A stretch of 64,000 nt of DNA, from positions 5,545 to 69,544 of the forward strand of contig JBMNOA010000004.1 of the NCBI GenBank assembly GCA_050942825.1, in the 5' to 3' direction. How positions within the stretch are numbered: the stretch's first letter is position 1; every line of letters begins with the position of its first letter. The position numbers were made by a program, and so were the translations under genes. Of this stretch, positions 1 to 8,892 are shown piece by piece. This DNA is from CAYRML01 sp050942825 (GTDB taxonomy: Bacteria; Bacillota; Dehalobacteriia; UBA4068). The notes below the pieces were generated by a model. It was not told where the DNA came from, did not search any database, and was given only the letters and a program-made list of their open reading frames with translations.

Positions 1-164
1 ATACCGCCTACACCTAAAGCTATATCTAAAGCTAAAGAACCGCTGGGAATGGATTCTATGCTTTTTCCATTCGAGACCTCTCCCAAACGCATGATGGCAC
101 CTTTGCCAAACTGCTTTTCTATGCGGGCCAAAGCGGCATCCAGTGCTTGACTCTTTTCAGACAT
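1..164 (-). CDS. recA: RecA recombinase, N-terminal part (runs off the window)
   Basis: Only the first 54 or so codons are in the window; the gene continues beyond position 1. The reading begins MSEKSQALDAALARIEKQFG and goes on through KGAIMRLGE and SGSLALDIALGVGG, the conserved start of bacterial RecA, the ATP-dependent strand-exchange protein of homologous recombination and SOS induction. The ATG at 164-162 is preceded by a strong GAGGAGG ribosome site at about 172-178. A good sigma-A promoter lies upstream (223-251), so recA can be transcribed apart from the proS operon in front of it. The Walker A motif lies outside the window. Confidence 0.95.
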   Translation of the reverse strand, partial: MSEKSQALDAALARIEKQFGKGAIMRLGEVSNGKSIESIPSGSLALDIALGVGG

Positions 165-222
165 AATTTTGCCTCCTCAATCAATATCTATCATAGCCAG
201 CTAAACAACATAAGTTGGCTAA

Positions 223-251
223 ATTATATAATTGTTTCACTGATTTTACAA
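223..251 (-). promoter_or_regulatory. sigma-A promoter of recA
   Basis: On the minus strand TTGTAA (251-246) and TATAAT (228-223) are separated by 17 bases, about 60 bases upstream of the recA start. It begins right behind the stop codon of the carbonic-anhydrase-like gene, so it looks like a separate promoter for recA. No LexA box was recognised with confidence. Confidence 0.65.
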
Positions 252-254
252 GTT

Positions 255-758
255 TTATTTATATTCCTGTGCCAGCTCCATATAGGCTGCAGCATGTTTT
301 TTCAATTGCTGTTCTCTGTCCTCGTCCATAGTTTTGATTATTTTGGCCGGGATACCCACAACCAGCGAACGAGGTGGTATTTGTTTGTTTTCCGGTACTA
401 CGCAACCTGCACCCACAATACTGCCTTGGCCGATTTTGGCCCCATCCAAAACTATCGCACCCATACCGATGAGACAATTGTCTTCCACGGTGCAAGAATG
501 AATAACGGCATTATGTCCTACGGTGACATTATTACCGATAACAGTCGGAACCTCTATACCCACATGAACGGTACAATTATCCTGTATGCTAGTGTTTTGT
601 CCGATGGTGATATCAGCAACATCGCCGCGTATCACAGCTCCGTACCACACACTGCTGCCGGCACCGATTTTTACTCTGCCGATTACTTTGGCGCTGGAGG
701 CCACAAAAACATCTGCCTCTATCTGCGGATAGTGATCACCAAATTTTTCTATATTCAA
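255..758 (-). CDS. Gamma-carbonic-anhydrase-like hexapeptide-repeat protein
   Basis: A 167-residue protein of the YrdA/PaaY gamma-carbonic anhydrase family, expected to fold as a left-handed beta-helix trimer with a metal between subunits. Successive imperfect hexapeptide turns run from about residue 15 to 140 (for example VIGRVKIGAGSSV, AVIRGDVADITIGQ). The metal-binding histidines fit the H in NCTVHVG and the two in VGHNAVIHSC. Family members are zinc or iron enzymes hydrating CO2, but many have unknown substrates, so activity is unproven. The start is read as TTG at 758 because GGAGG sits 8 bases upstream; an ATG nearer the ribosome site is out of frame. It follows proS closely and probably shares its transcript. 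Confidence 0.88.
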   Translation of the reverse strand: MNIEKFGDHYPQIEADVFVASSAKVIGRVKIGAGSSVWYGAVIRGDVADITIGQNTSIQDNCTVHVGIEVPTVIGNNVTVGHNAVIHSCTVEDNCLIGMGAIVLDGAKIGQGSIVGAGCVVPENKQIPPRSLVVGIPAKIIKTMDEDREQQLKKHAAAYMELAQEYK

Positions 759-800
759 TTGCCATACCTCCTTTTCTACGGTTGTGTAAGGAAAAAATTT

Positions 801-2510
801 TTAGCGAGCTAACTCTTTTTTAACAAGTTCACAAACATGATCCACTATTTGAGAAAGCGGGATATCTTGGGATTCTTGAGAGGCTCTTTTTTTCAACTCT
901 ACCAAGGCATCGTTTTTGGTTTTTTTGCCAATAGTGATACGCAAGGGATAGCCGATCAGATCGGCATCATTGAATTTAACACCCGGTCTTTCTTTTCTGT
1001 CATCAAGCAGCACCTCTATTTTTCTTAGGGATAATTGCCTGTAGATATCATCCGCTATAGACATCAATTGCTCATCCTTATCATTAACAGGCACGATGAC
1101 TACATGATAAGGAGCGATAGCCATAGGCCAAATAATACCCGCCTCGTCATAGTTCTGCTCGATAACAGCAGCCATAGTGCGTCCTACACCTATGCCGTAA
1201 CAACCCATAACCATATCTTGTTCTTTGCCGTTTTCATCGATAAAGCATGCGCCCAAAGCCTGGCTGTATTTGGTACGAAGTTTAAATATTTGCCCCACTT
1301 CTATACCTCTGGCGCTGAGCAGCTCGTGACCGCAATGAGGACAGGCCTCACCGGCTGTAACCATGCGTATATCAGCCACTACATCCATTTGATAATCACG
1401 GCGTGGATTGACATTGATGAGATGATAGTCCTGTTTAGCAGCCCCACAAACATGATTGATCATTAAAGCGACCTCTTGATCTGCGATTATTTTTAACCCT
1501 TGGGACTCCTGCGGTCCTAAAAATCCAGGGACCAGGCCCAAAGCTCTCATTTCTTCATCAGTAGCAAAAATCAGCTCCAGGCAACCTAGCACATTTTGCA
1601 ATTTGACCTCGTTGATCTGACGATCACCGCGACACAAGACCAAAACCAGTTCATCGTCGGCTTTATAGCACATAGTTTTGACCACATTGTCAGAAGTTGT
1701 ACCTAAAAAAGCTGCTACATCCTCCACACTGCTACAATTAGGAGTATGAACTTCTTGTTGAGTCAACATTTCCTGAGCAGGCGGAGCCTTCGGTTCTACA
1801 GAAGCGATCTCATTAGAGGCAGCATAATCGCAGCAAGAGCAATAGAGTATTTCCGCTTCTCCCGACTCGGCCAGAGCCATGAATTCATGGCTGCCGGAGC
1901 CGCCAATAGCTCCCGAATCAGCCTCTACAGGCCTGAAATCAAGCCCGCAGCGTTTAAACACGCTGGTATAAGCGGTATGCAACAATTGATAGCTGATTTG
2001 CAGACTATCTTCATCGCGGTCAAAAGAATACATGTCTTTCATGATAAATTCGCGTCCGCGCATCAGGCCAAAACGGGGACGGCGTTCATCCCTGAATTTG
2101 GTCTGTATCTGATACAGTCTTTGCGGCAATTGTTTATAGGAACGAATATCATTTTTTACCAACGTGGTAATAATCTCTTCATGGGTGGGACCAAGACAAA
2201 AATCACGCTCATGCCTGTCATGCAAACGGAACAACTCATCACCATAAACATCCCAGCGTCCTGATTGCTGCCATACTTCGGCTGGCTGCAAGGCGGGCAT
2301 GAAAATCTCCTGGCCATTTACTAGATCCATTTCCTCTCTGATGATATTCATGATTTTTTTCATGACGCGCCAGGAAAGCGGCAAATAAGAATAAATACCG
2401 GCGGCGGTTTTATGGATCATACCAGCCCTTAGCATTAATTGATGACTGATGATCTCCGCCTCGGCAGGTGTTTCCCTTAATGTCGGTGCATATAATTGAC
2501 TGGCCCTCAT
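801..2510 (-). CDS. proS: Prolyl-tRNA synthetase (bacterial type)
   Basis: A 569-residue class II aminoacyl-tRNA synthetase that charges tRNA-Pro. It has the bacterial layout: catalytic core with LGPTHEE near residue 107 and GREFIMKDMYSFD near 152, a YbaK-like editing insertion from roughly 230 to 395, motif 3 GCYGIGVGR near 445, and a C-terminal anticodon-binding domain with the DDRKERPGVKF stretch. The insertion normally deacylates Ala-tRNA-Pro. The ATG at 2510 overlaps the ispG stop by four bases (ATGA), a sign of translational coupling. It is the next-to-last gene of the uppS-to-carbonic-anhydrase run, a common Firmicutes arrangement. Confidence 0.97.
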   Translation of the reverse strand: MRASQLYAPTLRETPAEAEIISHQLMLRAGMIHKTAAGIYSYLPLSWRVMKKIMNIIREEMDLVNGQEIFMPALQPAEVWQQSGRWDVYGDELFRLHDRHERDFCLGPTHEEIITTLVKNDIRSYKQLPQRLYQIQTKFRDERRPRFGLMRGREFIMKDMYSFDRDEDSLQISYQLLHTAYTSVFKRCGLDFRPVEADSGAIGGSGSHEFMALAESGEAEILYCSCCDYAASNEIASVEPKAPPAQEMLTQQEVHTPNCSSVEDVAAFLGTTSDNVVKTMCYKADDELVLVLCRGDRQINEVKLQNVLGCLELIFATDEEMRALGLVPGFLGPQESQGLKIIADQEVALMINHVCGAAKQDYHLINVNPRRDYQMDVVADIRMVTAGEACPHCGHELLSARGIEVGQIFKLRTKYSQALGACFIDENGKEQDMVMGCYGIGVGRTMAAVIEQNYDEAGIIWPMAIAPYHVVIVPVNDKDEQLMSIADDIYRQLSLRKIEVLLDDRKERPGVKFNDADLIGYPLRITIGKKTKNDALVELKKRASQESQDIPLSQIVDHVCELVKKELAR

Positions 2511-3622
2511 CTATCTTCCTCCTGATTTGTTATTGATTGTTGTGCTATAATCTCTTTTACTTTATTGATCAGGGCATCGGCCAGATCATCATTGGCATAT
2601 TTTCCTATGGCTTGTCCCCGATAAAAAAGCACTCCTTCCCTGGAGCTACCGGCAATACCCAGGTCAGACCCTTTGGCTTCTCCGGGGCCGTTTACCACAC
2701 AGCCCATCACAGCTATTTTTAAAGGTAGGGAAGGCTTTAAATGCTCCAAGGCTTTTTCCACCTTTAAAGCAATTCTTTCTACATCTATCATTGTCCTGCC
2801 GCAAGTAGGGCAAGAAACAAATTCAAAATTATTTTTACGTAATTTCAATGCTCCCAATATTTCTTGGGCCACAAAAACTTCCTCCACCGGATCACCGGTC
2901 AAGGAGACTCTAATGGTATCGCCAAGCCCTTGAGACAACAAGATGGCAATAGCGCAGGCAGAACGTATGCTTCCTTTTTTAACCGTACCAGCCTCCGTCA
3001 AACCGATATGAAAAGGATAATCTACTTGATCGGACAACAGGCGATAGGCCTGTATCATCAAAGACAAATCGGATGCCTTTAGAGAAATTTTGATATCAGA
3101 GAAATTCTCCTTTTCCAGCATGGCTACATGGCGCAAAGCGCTTTCCACCATAGCACGGGCAGAAAGACCGTATTTTTGCAAAAATTCCTTTTCCAAAGAC
3201 CCAGCATTGACTCCTATGCGTATTGGTATGGCAGCCGCTTTAGCCGCCACAGCAACTTCCTTGACTTTATATTGGCCGCCGATATTGCCGGGATTAATAC
3301 GCAAGCCATCAACCCCTGCTTTTATAGCAGATAAAGCCAAACGGTAATCAAAATGAATATCGGCAATTATGGGCAGCGAAGAAGCCGATAATATTTGCGG
3401 CAATTTTTCGGCTGCCTCCGTATCCGGTACAGCCAGGCGTACTATATCACAGTCGGCGGCAGCCAGCCTGGCAATTTGCCTGCTGGTAGCCTCCACATCA
3501 GCAGTAGGGGTATTGGTCATCGACTGGACAGAGATCGCATTATCACCACCTATTTTTACATCAGCGACGCTGATAACACGACTCTTTCTTCTGGGGAAGA
3601 GATCGTTTTTCATATACATCAT
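2507..3622 (-). CDS. ispG: 4-hydroxy-3-methylbut-2-enyl diphosphate synthase (flavodoxin/ferredoxin type)
   Basis: A 371-residue IspG (GcpE), which reductively opens methylerythritol cyclodiphosphate to HMBPP, the next-to-last step of the non-mevalonate isoprenoid route. The N-terminal TIM barrel carries VQSMTNTPTADV and the repeated radical-enzyme barrel motifs; the C-terminal [4Fe-4S] domain has FVSCPTCGRT and MGCVVNGPGE, giving the expected cysteines. The length is that of the two-domain bacterial form, without the plant insertion. The ATG at 3622 sits behind GAAGGCGG, which overlaps the end of rseP. With dxr, ispA and uppS nearby, this window holds much of the route to undecaprenyl phosphate. 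Confidence 0.96.
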   Translation of the reverse strand: MMYMKNDLFPRRKSRVISVADVKIGGDNAISVQSMTNTPTADVEATSRQIARLAAADCDIVRLAVPDTEAAEKLPQILSASSLPIIADIHFDYRLALSAIKAGVDGLRINPGNIGGQYKVKEVAVAAKAAAIPIRIGVNAGSLEKEFLQKYGLSARAMVESALRHVAMLEKENFSDIKISLKASDLSLMIQAYRLLSDQVDYPFHIGLTEAGTVKKGSIRSACAIAILLSQGLGDTIRVSLTGDPVEEVFVAQEILGALKLRKNNFEFVSCPTCGRTMIDVERIALKVEKALEHLKPSLPLKIAVMGCVVNGPGEAKGSDLGIAGSSREGVLFYRGQAIGKYANDDLADALINKVKEIIAQQSITNQEEDR

Positions 3623-3625
3623 TTA

Positions 3626-4642
3626 TTAACCGCCTTCTATCAAGCGTAGTACATCGCGATAGGTAATAATGACCATCAAGCCGATCAGAAGAGCAAAGCC
3701 GATAAAATGGATCATGCCCTCTCTTTCTCTCTTGATCGGTTTGCGCCTTATACCCTCGACAGCCAAAAATACCAAACGGCTGCCATCTAAGGCAGGTATA
3801 GGCAAAAGATTGATTACACCTAAATTGATACTTAAAAAACCTGTCAAGATCAATAGGTTTTGCCATCCTGTACTTGCCGCCTGGCCAACTATAGTAACCA
3901 CGCCTACCGGTCCCGCTACATCAAGAGGCATTTGTCCGCTAACCATTTTTATCAGTGTCAATAAAAGTAATTTGGTCAATTCATAAGATTGACGGAAGCC
4001 CAAGGCAATCGATTCACCCAGCCCCCTGGTCTCCATCAGGGGTGAAATGCCCACCATCCAGCGGTCACTGGCTTCATCATGATAAGGCTTTATCTTTAAA
4101 GGAAGATGTTGACCGTCTCTTAAAACTACTACATTTAGGACTTCTCCCGGCGGTTGTTCCTGGATAACGGTGACAATATCGTTCCAGGTCTCAGTTTTTT
4201 GACCATTTATTTCTACTATAGCATCATTTTCTTTCATACCAGCAACTTGAGCAGCTTGCCCGGGTACGGTAGAACCAACAATATTGCTGGAGGAAGGCAT
4301 ACCCATCATCATAAAAACAATAATAAAAATTATTATAGCTGCCACAAAATTCATCAAAGGACCTCCGGCTACCACCAGCATCCTTTGCCAAACTTTTTTT
4401 CTATTGAAGGCGCGAGGATCTGCGCTGTCCTCATCCTCACCCATCATCATACAAGCTCCGCCAATGGGCAAAGCTCTCAGAGTATATTCAGTTTCCTTTC
4501 TTTTAAAACCGAACACTTTAGGCCCTAGACCCAAAGAAAATTCATAGACATAGATACCGTTGGCTTTGGCCAAAAGATAATGCCCTAATTCATGCGATAC
4601 AATCAATATTACAAAAATAAATATCGCTATCAATATACCCAA
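3626..4642 (-). CDS. rseP: Site-2 intramembrane zinc metalloprotease RseP
   Basis: A 338-residue membrane protease of the RseP/RasP (M50) family, which cuts anti-sigma factors and leftover signal peptides inside the membrane. The first transmembrane segment carries the zinc site VSHELGHYL; a later one has the partner motif NLLPIPALDGSRL that supplies the aspartate ligand. A single PDZ domain lies between, around residues 120-190, as in Gram-positive RasP rather than the two-PDZ E. coli RseP. The start is TTG at 4642 with AGGAGG seven bases upstream. It lies between dxr and ispG, the usual place in Firmicutes. Confidence 0.95.
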   Translation of the reverse strand: MGILIAIFIFVILIVSHELGHYLLAKANGIYVYEFSLGLGPKVFGFKRKETEYTLRALPIGGACMMMGEDEDSADPRAFNRKKVWQRMLVVAGGPLMNFVAAIIIFIIVFMMMGMPSSSNIVGSTVPGQAAQVAGMKENDAIVEINGQKTETWNDIVTVIQEQPPGEVLNVVVLRDGQHLPLKIKPYHDEASDRWMVGISPLMETRGLGESIALGFRQSYELTKLLLLTLIKMVSGQMPLDVAGPVGVVTIVGQAASTGWQNLLILTGFLSINLGVINLLPIPALDGSRLVFLAVEGIRRKPIKREREGMIHFIGFALLIGLMVIITYRDVLRLIEGG

Positions 4643-4645
4643 GTT

Positions 4646-5797
4646 TTAGCCTCCTATAATTTTTCTTATTAAATCACGAGCTGTGGCATCAGCCTCCAAG
4701 ATATCTGCTAGATCTGCTTTATAAGAAGGCTGATGTCTTTCCAACACTATTTCAATATTCTTGCCAATTTGCGCAAAAGATATTTGGTCTCGCAAATAAG
4801 CCCTCACCAATTCTTCATTAGCCGCATTCATGGCGGCAGGATAAGTGCCGCCCGCATTACCAGCCTGATAAGCTAGTGCCAAACAGGGGAATTTTTGCAG
4901 ATCCGGCCGCTCAAAAGTCAAACTGCCAATCTGGGCCAAATCAACATTTTGCAAACTATTGGCCCTACGCTGTGGATATGTCAAAGCATATTGGATAGGG
5001 ATACGCATATCTGGCGGCCCCAAATGGGCCAACAGAGACCCATCTTGATATTGTACTAAAGAATGTATCACACTTTCTTTGTGGATCACTACCTGAATTT
5101 TATCATAAGGCATAGCAAAAAGCCAATGCGCTTCGATCACTTCCAAGCCCTTGTTCATTAATGAGGCCGAATCAATAGTAATTTTGGGTCCCATATTCCA
5201 AGTTGGGTGCTTTAAAGCGTCCTCGGCTTTAACTTGAGCCAACTTCTCTGCCGGCCAATCCCTGAAAGGGCCGCCGGAAGCAGTTAAAATCAGATAGTCT
5301 ATTGCTGATTTATCATCTTTCAGGCACTGGAAGACAGCCGAATGTTCACTATCGACGGGTAAAATAGAAACTCCTTTCTGCCGAGCTAAATCCATGACCA
5401 AATGGCCGGCAGCTACCAAAACTTCTTTATTGGCCAAAGCAATATTTTTACCGGTCTTAATAGCGGCAATCACAGGGGCAAGACCGGCAACTCCGGAAAT
5501 AGCCGCCACTACGGTATCGACTTGTGGCAAAGTCGCTGCAGCTACCAGCCCTTCCTGCCCTACCACTATCTCTCCCTGATAACCGCTGAGGGCTTCTTTC
5601 AATAAAGCATACCTGCTCTCATCAGCGATGGCAACCATAGGCGGATGATATTTTTCCACCTGTTTTTGCAAAAGCTCAATATTGCTGTGTGCCGCTAAGG
5701 CCCCAACAGTAAAGTCAGAGTCAAACCAATCGATAACATCTAAAGTTTGTCTGCCGATCGAGCCAGTAGAGCCTAATAGGGCGATATTTTTAGTCAT
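4646..5797 (-). CDS. dxr: 1-deoxy-D-xylulose 5-phosphate reductoisomerase
   Basis: A 383-residue enzyme that makes 2-C-methylerythritol 4-phosphate from DXP with NADPH, the first committed step of the non-mevalonate pathway and the target of fosmidomycin. The NADPH-binding turn LLGSTGSIGRQTLDV is at the N-terminus. Metal and substrate signatures follow: LPVDSEHSAVFQ near residue 148, LTASGGPFRDW near 170 and the WNMGPKITIDSASLMNKGLE loop near 200. The length is normal. The start codon ATG at 5797 has only a weak upstream ribosome site. The gene is packed against rseP with a gap of three bases. Confidence 0.97.
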   Translation of the reverse strand: MTKNIALLGSTGSIGRQTLDVIDWFDSDFTVGALAAHSNIELLQKQVEKYHPPMVAIADESRYALLKEALSGYQGEIVVGQEGLVAAATLPQVDTVVAAISGVAGLAPVIAAIKTGKNIALANKEVLVAAGHLVMDLARQKGVSILPVDSEHSAVFQCLKDDKSAIDYLILTASGGPFRDWPAEKLAQVKAEDALKHPTWNMGPKITIDSASLMNKGLEVIEAHWLFAMPYDKIQVVIHKESVIHSLVQYQDGSLLAHLGPPDMRIPIQYALTYPQRRANSLQNVDLAQIGSLTFERPDLQKFPCLALAYQAGNAGGTYPAAMNAANEELVRAYLRDQISFAQIGKNIEIVLERHQPSYKADLADILEADATARDLIRKIIGG

Positions 5798-5818
5798 GCG
5801 AGTTTTTTCACATCCAGA

Positions 5819-6922
5819 TCAAGATTTTATATTTATAGGTCCCTTATTAAGTCGGTAGAAGGCTACGACAATAGCCAATAATATCGGACCAAAGATCAAA
5901 CCCATAATACCAAAAATTTGCAAACCGACAAAAATAGCAGCCAAAGTAGCCAAAGGGTGCAATCCTATACGGTCACCGACTAATTTTGGCTCTAAGATAT
6001 TGCGCACAGCCACCAGGATAATATAAAAGATTATCAAACCAAAGCCCAACCAGGTATTACCGATGATAAAGCAATAAATAATCCAAGGAATAATCAAAAA
6101 TCCTGCACCTAGTAAAGGCAATGCATCCAACATGCCGGTCAATAAACCAATAGCCAAAGCACCTTCTACCTGCAGAATATAATAGAAAACTATACATATA
6201 CAGGTAGAAATGGTAGACAAGATAATCTGCGATCTGGCATAACCGCCGATAATCTTTTCCAAAGAATCATAAGCAAGGGACACTTGGTTTTTTTTTGCGG
6301 CAGGGGTGATTTTAAATAATAATTTGCGCAGCAAATCTTCGTCGCGGCTGAAAAAGAAGGTGGCAACAAAAACAATGAGTATAAATAAAAATATCGTGGG
6401 TGTATTTTGCAAAAAACCCAGCAAGGAGATGAAAAATCCCTCCAGCATCTGATTGACAAATTTTCCACCGACGGAGAATATTTTTTCGATATCTATGAAA
6501 CCATGAGGAGAGGCATGAAGCTTTAAAGAAATATCATTAATAAGTAGTGATAATCTTTCTATGCCATCTTGTAAAATCAGCAAATTATCTGATATATTGC
6601 TTATCTCAAAAACAATACGCGTAATCACAATATAACAAACCCAAAACAATAAAAAAACCAAAACGGCCATCATGAGCAAAACAGAAGCTGCTTTGGGCAT
6701 ATGTAATCTATATGTAAGATATTCCACCACAGGCCTGGTGATAATGGATATTATCCAAGCGATGATAAAGGGAGTGAATATGATAAGTAAAAAAGTGAGA
6801 ATCTTTTCTAAAACAGGTAATAAATAATTGTAGGAAATTATGATCAATACTATTATCAGAAGGATGATCAGTACTTTTAGAAGAAGTTTTATCAAAGACT
6901 CCTGATCCATATTCTTGAGCAT
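5819..6922 (-). CDS. AI-2E family membrane protein, YtvI-like
   Basis: A 367-residue polytopic membrane protein of the AI-2E transporter/UPF0118 family. Hydrophobic segments fill residues 15-90, a soluble stretch follows to about 150, and further segments cover 155-185 and 220-355. The C-terminal EPKLVGDRIGLHPLATLAAIFVG-type region is typical of the family and is quoted here only in part. Length and pattern resemble Bacillus YtvI, annotated as a sporulation membrane protein, which would suit this organism, but the family also contains exporters of small molecules. Substrate and role are therefore unknown. It sits between cdsA and dxr. Confidence 0.75.
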   Translation of the reverse strand: MLKNMDQESLIKLLLKVLIILLIIVLIIISYNYLLPVLEKILTFLLIIFTPFIIAWIISIITRPVVEYLTYRLHMPKAASVLLMMAVLVFLLFWVCYIVITRIVFEISNISDNLLILQDGIERLSLLINDISLKLHASPHGFIDIEKIFSVGGKFVNQMLEGFFISLLGFLQNTPTIFLFILIVFVATFFFSRDEDLLRKLLFKITPAAKKNQVSLAYDSLEKIIGGYARSQIILSTISTCICIVFYYILQVEGALAIGLLTGMLDALPLLGAGFLIIPWIIYCFIIGNTWLGFGLIIFYIILVAVRNILEPKLVGDRIGLHPLATLAAIFVGLQIFGIMGLIFGPILLAIVVAFYRLNKGPINIKS

Positions 6923-6957
6923 ATCAATCTCTTTTCTTCTGGCAGTCCTGCTAAAAA

Positions 6958-7740
6958 CTAAGCCGCAAACAGAAGAAGAAAATAAACAAAAGGAGCTACA
7001 AATAATATACTGTCAAAACGGTCCAAAGCCCCCCCATGGCCGGGGAAAAGGTTGCCCGAATCCTTGATGCCGGCCCAGCGTTTGATCAAAGATTCCCACA
7101 GATCTCCGAACTGACCGGCCACAGAACCTATTATGGCCAACAACACCACATGATACCATAAGAGATCCATAAGCAAAAATCCATAAATAACAGTAATTAT
7201 AGTAGCCGAGATTATGCCGCCTATAGCACCTGCTATAGTTTTATTGGGGCTGATGGTGGGCGCCAATTTCTTTTTGCCAAAAGTACGGCCAAAGAAATAA
7301 GCTCCTACATCAGTAGCCCAAGTAATCAAAAAGGCTAAAAACAAAATGTTGAAATCAGCGGCCGATAAACGTAAAAGCAGGACAAAACCAAAACCTAATC
7401 CTATATAAATAATACCGCCAAAATGCAACATTATGCCTGTAAAATTAATTTGTTTTATCATCATGGTCCACAAGATCAGCAAAACCAAAATAATCATCAG
7501 GATCAAGCCCAAAAAGGCCCAAGCCTCATAGCCAACAGCTACCATAATGGCGATACCTGCCGCTATGAGCAAGGGATAAGGCGCCTCAAGGACTCTTATT
7601 TCAACCATGCGTCCATATTCAAACAGGCTTGCTGCGACCAAAAACCCTAAACCCAGCATCAAGGGTATGCCGCCCCAATAAATCAAAAACAAGAGAATCG
7701 GTACATAAATGGCCGCTGTAATTATCCTCGTTTTTAGCAT
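6958..7740 (-). CDS. cdsA: Phosphatidate cytidylyltransferase (CDP-diacylglycerol synthase)
   Basis: A 260-residue integral membrane enzyme that makes CDP-diacylglycerol from phosphatidate and CTP, the branch point of phospholipid synthesis. About seven or eight hydrophobic segments are visible. The family signature is at the C-terminal end: SLIKRWAGIKDSGNLFPGHG followed by GALDRFDS, containing the conserved K-D and D-x3-D residues for metal and CTP. The ATG at 7740 has AGGAG six bases upstream. It follows uppS with an 18-base gap, the standard uppS-cdsA pairing. Confidence 0.95.
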   Translation of the reverse strand: MLKTRIITAAIYVPILLFLIYWGGIPLMLGLGFLVAASLFEYGRMVEIRVLEAPYPLLIAAGIAIMVAVGYEAWAFLGLILMIILVLLILWTMMIKQINFTGIMLHFGGIIYIGLGFGFVLLLRLSAADFNILFLAFLITWATDVGAYFFGRTFGKKKLAPTISPNKTIAGAIGGIISATIITVIYGFLLMDLLWYHVVLLAIIGSVAGQFGDLWESLIKRWAGIKDSGNLFPGHGGALDRFDSILFVAPFVYFLLLFAA

Positions 7741-7758
7741 AAAATCTCCTTTGTAGCG

Positions 7759-8547
7759 CTATATCCCGCCAAAGCGACGATTACGTTTTTGATATTCCAA
7801 AATAGCCTTTAGCAATTCCTCGGGGGTAAAATCAGGCCACAGTATATCTGTATAATAAAATTCGGCATATGCCAATTGCCATAGCAGGAAATTACTGATA
7901 CGCAATTCACCGGATGGACGGATTAATAGATCAGGATCAGGTATATCGGCAGTATAAAGCCGCTCTGCCAGTGAGTTTTCATCAATCTCAGCAACAGAGA
8001 GCTTGCCGGCCAGTACATCCTCAGCCAAAGTACGGGCGGCATGGGCGATCTCTTTTCTAGAACCATAATTAACAGCTAAACAAAAAGTCAGACCGGTATT
8101 ATCGGCCGTCCTTTTCATGGCAGTGATAAATTCTTTTTTGACCCTCTCCGGCAAAAGATCCAGCTCACCAATAGCTTTGACCTTGACATTTTTTTCATGC
8201 ATAGCCAAAAGCTCTTTTCTCAGATATTCAATAAATAAATTCATGATAAAGCTGATTTCGGCTGTGGGCCTTTTCCAATTTTCTGTTGAGAAGGCAAAGA
8301 CGGTAACAATCTTGATACCCATGTCATCACAAATTTCGATGATGTGGCGCAAAGCCTCCGCCCCATAGCGATGACCCATAGGACGCGGCAGATGCCTTTC
8401 CTTAGCCCAGCGCCCATTACCATCCATAATAATTGCAATATGCTGGGGTAAATTATCAGGATCGATAGCAGCCAGCAATTGTTCTTTTTTTGGTGTATTG
8501 ACCAAGAAAGCCTTATTATCATTAGAGGCTTTTCTGAAAATATTCAC
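7759..8547 (-). CDS. uppS: Undecaprenyl diphosphate synthase (cis-prenyltransferase)
   Basis: A 262-residue cis-prenyltransferase that extends farnesyl diphosphate to C55 undecaprenyl diphosphate, the lipid carrier for cell-wall synthesis. The signature IAIIMDGNGRWAKERH near residue 38 includes the catalytic aspartate; FAFSTENWKRP and the C-terminal DPDLLIRPSGELRISNFLLW follow as in UppS. About 30 residues precede the core, slightly longer than the shortest members. The start is GTG at 8547, with GAGGAG nine bases upstream. It is the first gene after the ferredoxin terminator and may have its own promoter. Confidence 0.95.
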   Translation of the reverse strand: MNIFRKASNDNKAFLVNTPKKEQLLAAIDPDNLPQHIAIIMDGNGRWAKERHLPRPMGHRYGAEALRHIIEICDDMGIKIVTVFAFSTENWKRPTAEISFIMNLFIEYLRKELLAMHEKNVKVKAIGELDLLPERVKKEFITAMKRTADNTGLTFCLAVNYGSRKEIAHAARTLAEDVLAGKLSVAEIDENSLAERLYTADIPDPDLLIRPSGELRISNFLLWQLAYAEFYYTDILWPDFTPEELLKAILEYQKRNRRFGGI

Positions 8548-8579
8548 AAAGTCATGCTCCTCTGTTATTATTATTTTTT

Positions 8580-8608
8580 ATTATCTCATACTTTATCTAA
8601 AAAATCAA
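8580..8608 (-). promoter_or_regulatory. Possible sigma-A promoter of the uppS operon
   Basis: On the minus strand TTGATT (8608-8603) and GATAAT (8585-8580) lie 17 bases apart, about 35 bases before the uppS start. The -35 box overlaps the outer stem of the terminator at 8604-8638, so one short element would end one unit and start the next. The boxes are fair rather than perfect matches. Confidence 0.45.
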
Positions 8609-8638
8609 AGGCCTTCTCAAAAAGAGAAGGCCTTTGAT
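8604..8638 (-). terminator. Rho-independent terminator after the ferredoxin gene
   Basis: A perfect 15-bp inverted repeat (8604-8618 with 8624-8638) around a 5-base loop, followed on the minus strand by a run of six T. It begins 12 bases after the ferredoxin stop and marks the end of the rpsB-to-ferredoxin unit. The flanking A run could also let it work weakly in the other direction. Confidence 0.85.
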
Positions 8639-8650
8639 GTATGTCTTTGA

Positions 8651-8818
8651 TTATGATTCAACAATCGCATTTACAGGGCAGCAATCAACACAAGCACCAC
8701 ATTCGGTACAAGAATCAGCGGAGATGCTGTAAATGTCACCTTCTTGAATAGCTCCTGACGGACATTCTGCCAAGCAGCTACCACAAGCCAAACATTCTTC
8801 AGTAATCGAATATGCCAT
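8651..8818 (-). CDS. Small 2[4Fe-4S] ferredoxin
   Basis: A 55-residue protein with the two clostridial-type cluster motifs: CLACGSCLAECP at residues 9-20 and CTECGACVDCCP at 37-48. Each supplies C-x2-C-x2-C-x3-C-P, and the fold is a near two-fold repeat. It is a low-potential soluble electron carrier for anaerobic metabolism. The ATG at 8818 has a strong GGGAGGTG ribosome site. It is flanked by frr and uppS, genes of translation and wall synthesis, so the place gives no direct partner; IspG and the flavoprotein complex at 29.6-34.3 kb are plausible users of reduced ferredoxin. The second motif carries one extra cysteine (DCC), which is common. Confidence 0.93.
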   Translation of the reverse strand: MAYSITEECLACGSCLAECPSGAIQEGDIYSISADSCTECGACVDCCPVNAIVES

Positions 8819-8833
8819 TAATATACACCTCCC

Positions 8834-8853
8834 TCCTTAAACTATTTTAAGGA
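8834..8853 (-). promoter_or_regulatory. Hairpin just upstream of the ferredoxin ribosome site
   Basis: An 8-bp perfect stem (8834-8841 with 8846-8853) with a 4-base loop ends directly before the GGGAGGTG ribosome site of the ferredoxin gene, about 15 bases from its start. The stem is A+T-rich and lacks a T tract, so it is not a terminator. It might be a processing or stability element for the ferredoxin message. Confidence 0.3.
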
Positions 8854-8892
8854 AAGTTTATTTTGGATCATATAATTATCTAGTGCTTAATT

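Noticed and set aside
147..812. Plus-strand open frame of 221 codons opposite the carbonic-anhydrase-like gene
   Set aside because: It is the antisense shadow of a clearly conserved hexapeptide protein and has no family motifs of its own.
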